From positions 1 to 35,012 of the forward strand of contig JAGHRY010000092.1 in the NCBI GenBank assembly GCA_018066145.1: a stretch of 35,012 bases of DNA, read 5' to 3'. Both the position numbers and the translations under genes were made by a program. Source of the stretch: Candidatus Colimorpha merdihippi. Lineage in GTDB: Bacteria > Bacteroidota > Bacteroidia > Bacteroidales > P3. Of this stretch, positions 34,608-35,012 are shown one piece after another; positions within the stretch are counted from its first letter, which is position 1, and each line of letters opens with the position of its first letter. Below the pieces are notes generated by a model. It did no database searches. It was not told the origin of the DNA and saw only the letters and a list, made by a program, of their open reading frames with translations.

Positions 34608-34928
34608 TTAATTATCGCTATTGGTTTTTGCGTGATTCTTCTGCTCCTCAATCTTGGCTTCGGCAGCTTCGGCTCGCGCTTCGGCTTGTGCCAGGGCTCG
34701 GGCCGATTTCGACTCTTTATACATCCACCAAAACTGAATGCCGTGCACCAAGACCGTTCCCACGCCTAGGAAAAACAATGGCAGGTTGACCGGACTCAGC
34801 TTGATGGCATATACCACCAGGAAAATCGAACCTACAAGGTTCACCAAACGAATTTTCTTTTCGCCTCGCAATACGAACGAAGCCAAAATGATAACGACGG
34901 CAACAACGCCTATAGCAGTAGCACTCAT
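34608..34928 (-). CDS. Small membrane protein with charged coiled-coil tail
   Basis: 106 residues: three hydrophobic helices ('TAIGVVAVVIILASFVL', 'LVNLVGSIFLVVYAI', 'LPLFFLGVGTVLVHGIQFW') followed by an Ala/Glu-rich heptad-like tail ('ARALAQAEARAEAAEAKIEEQ'). I recall similar small proteins ahead of the polyferredoxin in Bacteroidetes, often mislabelled uroporphyrinogen decarboxylase. No catalytic motif is visible. It is the first gene of the Tat operon, 22 bp before the polyferredoxin. Confidence 0.75.
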   Translation of the reverse strand: MSATAIGVVAVVIILASFVLRGEKKIRLVNLVGSIFLVVYAIKLSPVNLPLFFLGVGTVLVHGIQFWWMYKESKSARALAQAEARAEAAEAKIEEQKNHAKTNSDN

Positions 34929-34963
34929 AATGTTATTATTATATTATTCATTTTTACAAAATG

Positions 34964-34971
34964 CAAAAATA
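34964..34971 (-). promoter_or_regulatory. -7 promoter box of the Tat/redox operon
   Basis: Minus-strand TATTTTTG fits TAnnTTTG, giving a leader of about 30 nt. Gaps between the following genes are 4-39 bp and I see no other such box, so it may drive everything to 25126. Confidence 0.6.
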
Positions 34972-35012
34972 CAAAAAAAAATCCACATACTCATTTTTTT
35001 CTTTTTCACACC

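Overview
The window comes from a member of the Bacteroidales with T9SS-type secretion (family not resolvable by eye). The evidence is repeated TAnnTTTG-type -7 promoter boxes just upstream of genes, a BspA-like leucine-rich repeat protein with a type IX (type A) C-terminal sorting domain, a fimbrillin-like remnant, a TonB-dependent receptor, a DUF4248 protein and a GH89 glycosidase. Most genes lie on the minus strand in long, tightly spaced operons.

Layout. 1-1289: a DUF4248 gene behind an unusual 11-bp phased leader repeat, then about 780 bp without a gene but rich in inverted repeats. 1290-6885 (minus): a metal-handling operon (permease-HMA fusion, HMA-AraC regulator, TonB receptor, secreted HMA-like protein) that runs into hydF. 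7101-8762 (plus): a GNAT-HD fusion and a DUF456 membrane protein, ended by a bidirectional terminator. 8855-15214 (minus): apt, a small lipoprotein, two ATP-grasp ligases, a NeuD/PglD-like acyltransferase, a BKACE (Kce-like) enzyme and a GT2 glycosyltransferase. The last five look like an uncharacterised biosynthetic or conjugating pathway. 15451-16518 (plus): a broken fimbrillin-like gene carrying a second 11-bp phased array. 16657-19736 (minus): LRR protein and MATE exporter. 20017-20337: a YbjQ-family gene with two in-frame stops. 20402-24975 (minus): atoE, an alkaline phosphatase, uraA and upp. 25126-34928 (minus): a nine- to ten-ORF run with a small membrane protein, a NapH-like polyferredoxin split by one TGA, a TPM-domain protein, a CPBP protease-like protein, a Tat-signal aldo/keto reductase, tatA, tatC and a GH89 fusion protein.

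How the genes work together. The first operon fits sensing, uptake and export of a soft metal such as copper: Cys-rich modules sit in the outer membrane plug, the periplasm, the inner-membrane pump and the regulator. In the last operon the Tat translocase is encoded beside two likely clients: an aldo/keto reductase with a twin-arginine lipoprotein signal, and a polytopic iron-sulphur protein with an internal twin-arginine motif. This suggests a periplasmic redox system. upp and uraA form a uracil uptake and salvage pair.

The least explained items are the two arrays in which a CG dinucleotide recurs exactly every 11 bp (7 units at 119-195, 9 units at 15468-15566), the ATP-grasp/BKACE/acyltransferase/GT2 cluster, and several fusions (GNAT-HD, GH89 with a Bacteroidetes-type C-terminal domain). 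Three genes are broken: the fimbrillin-like gene, ybjQ and the polyferredoxin. All family calls were made by reading the translations; no database search was run.
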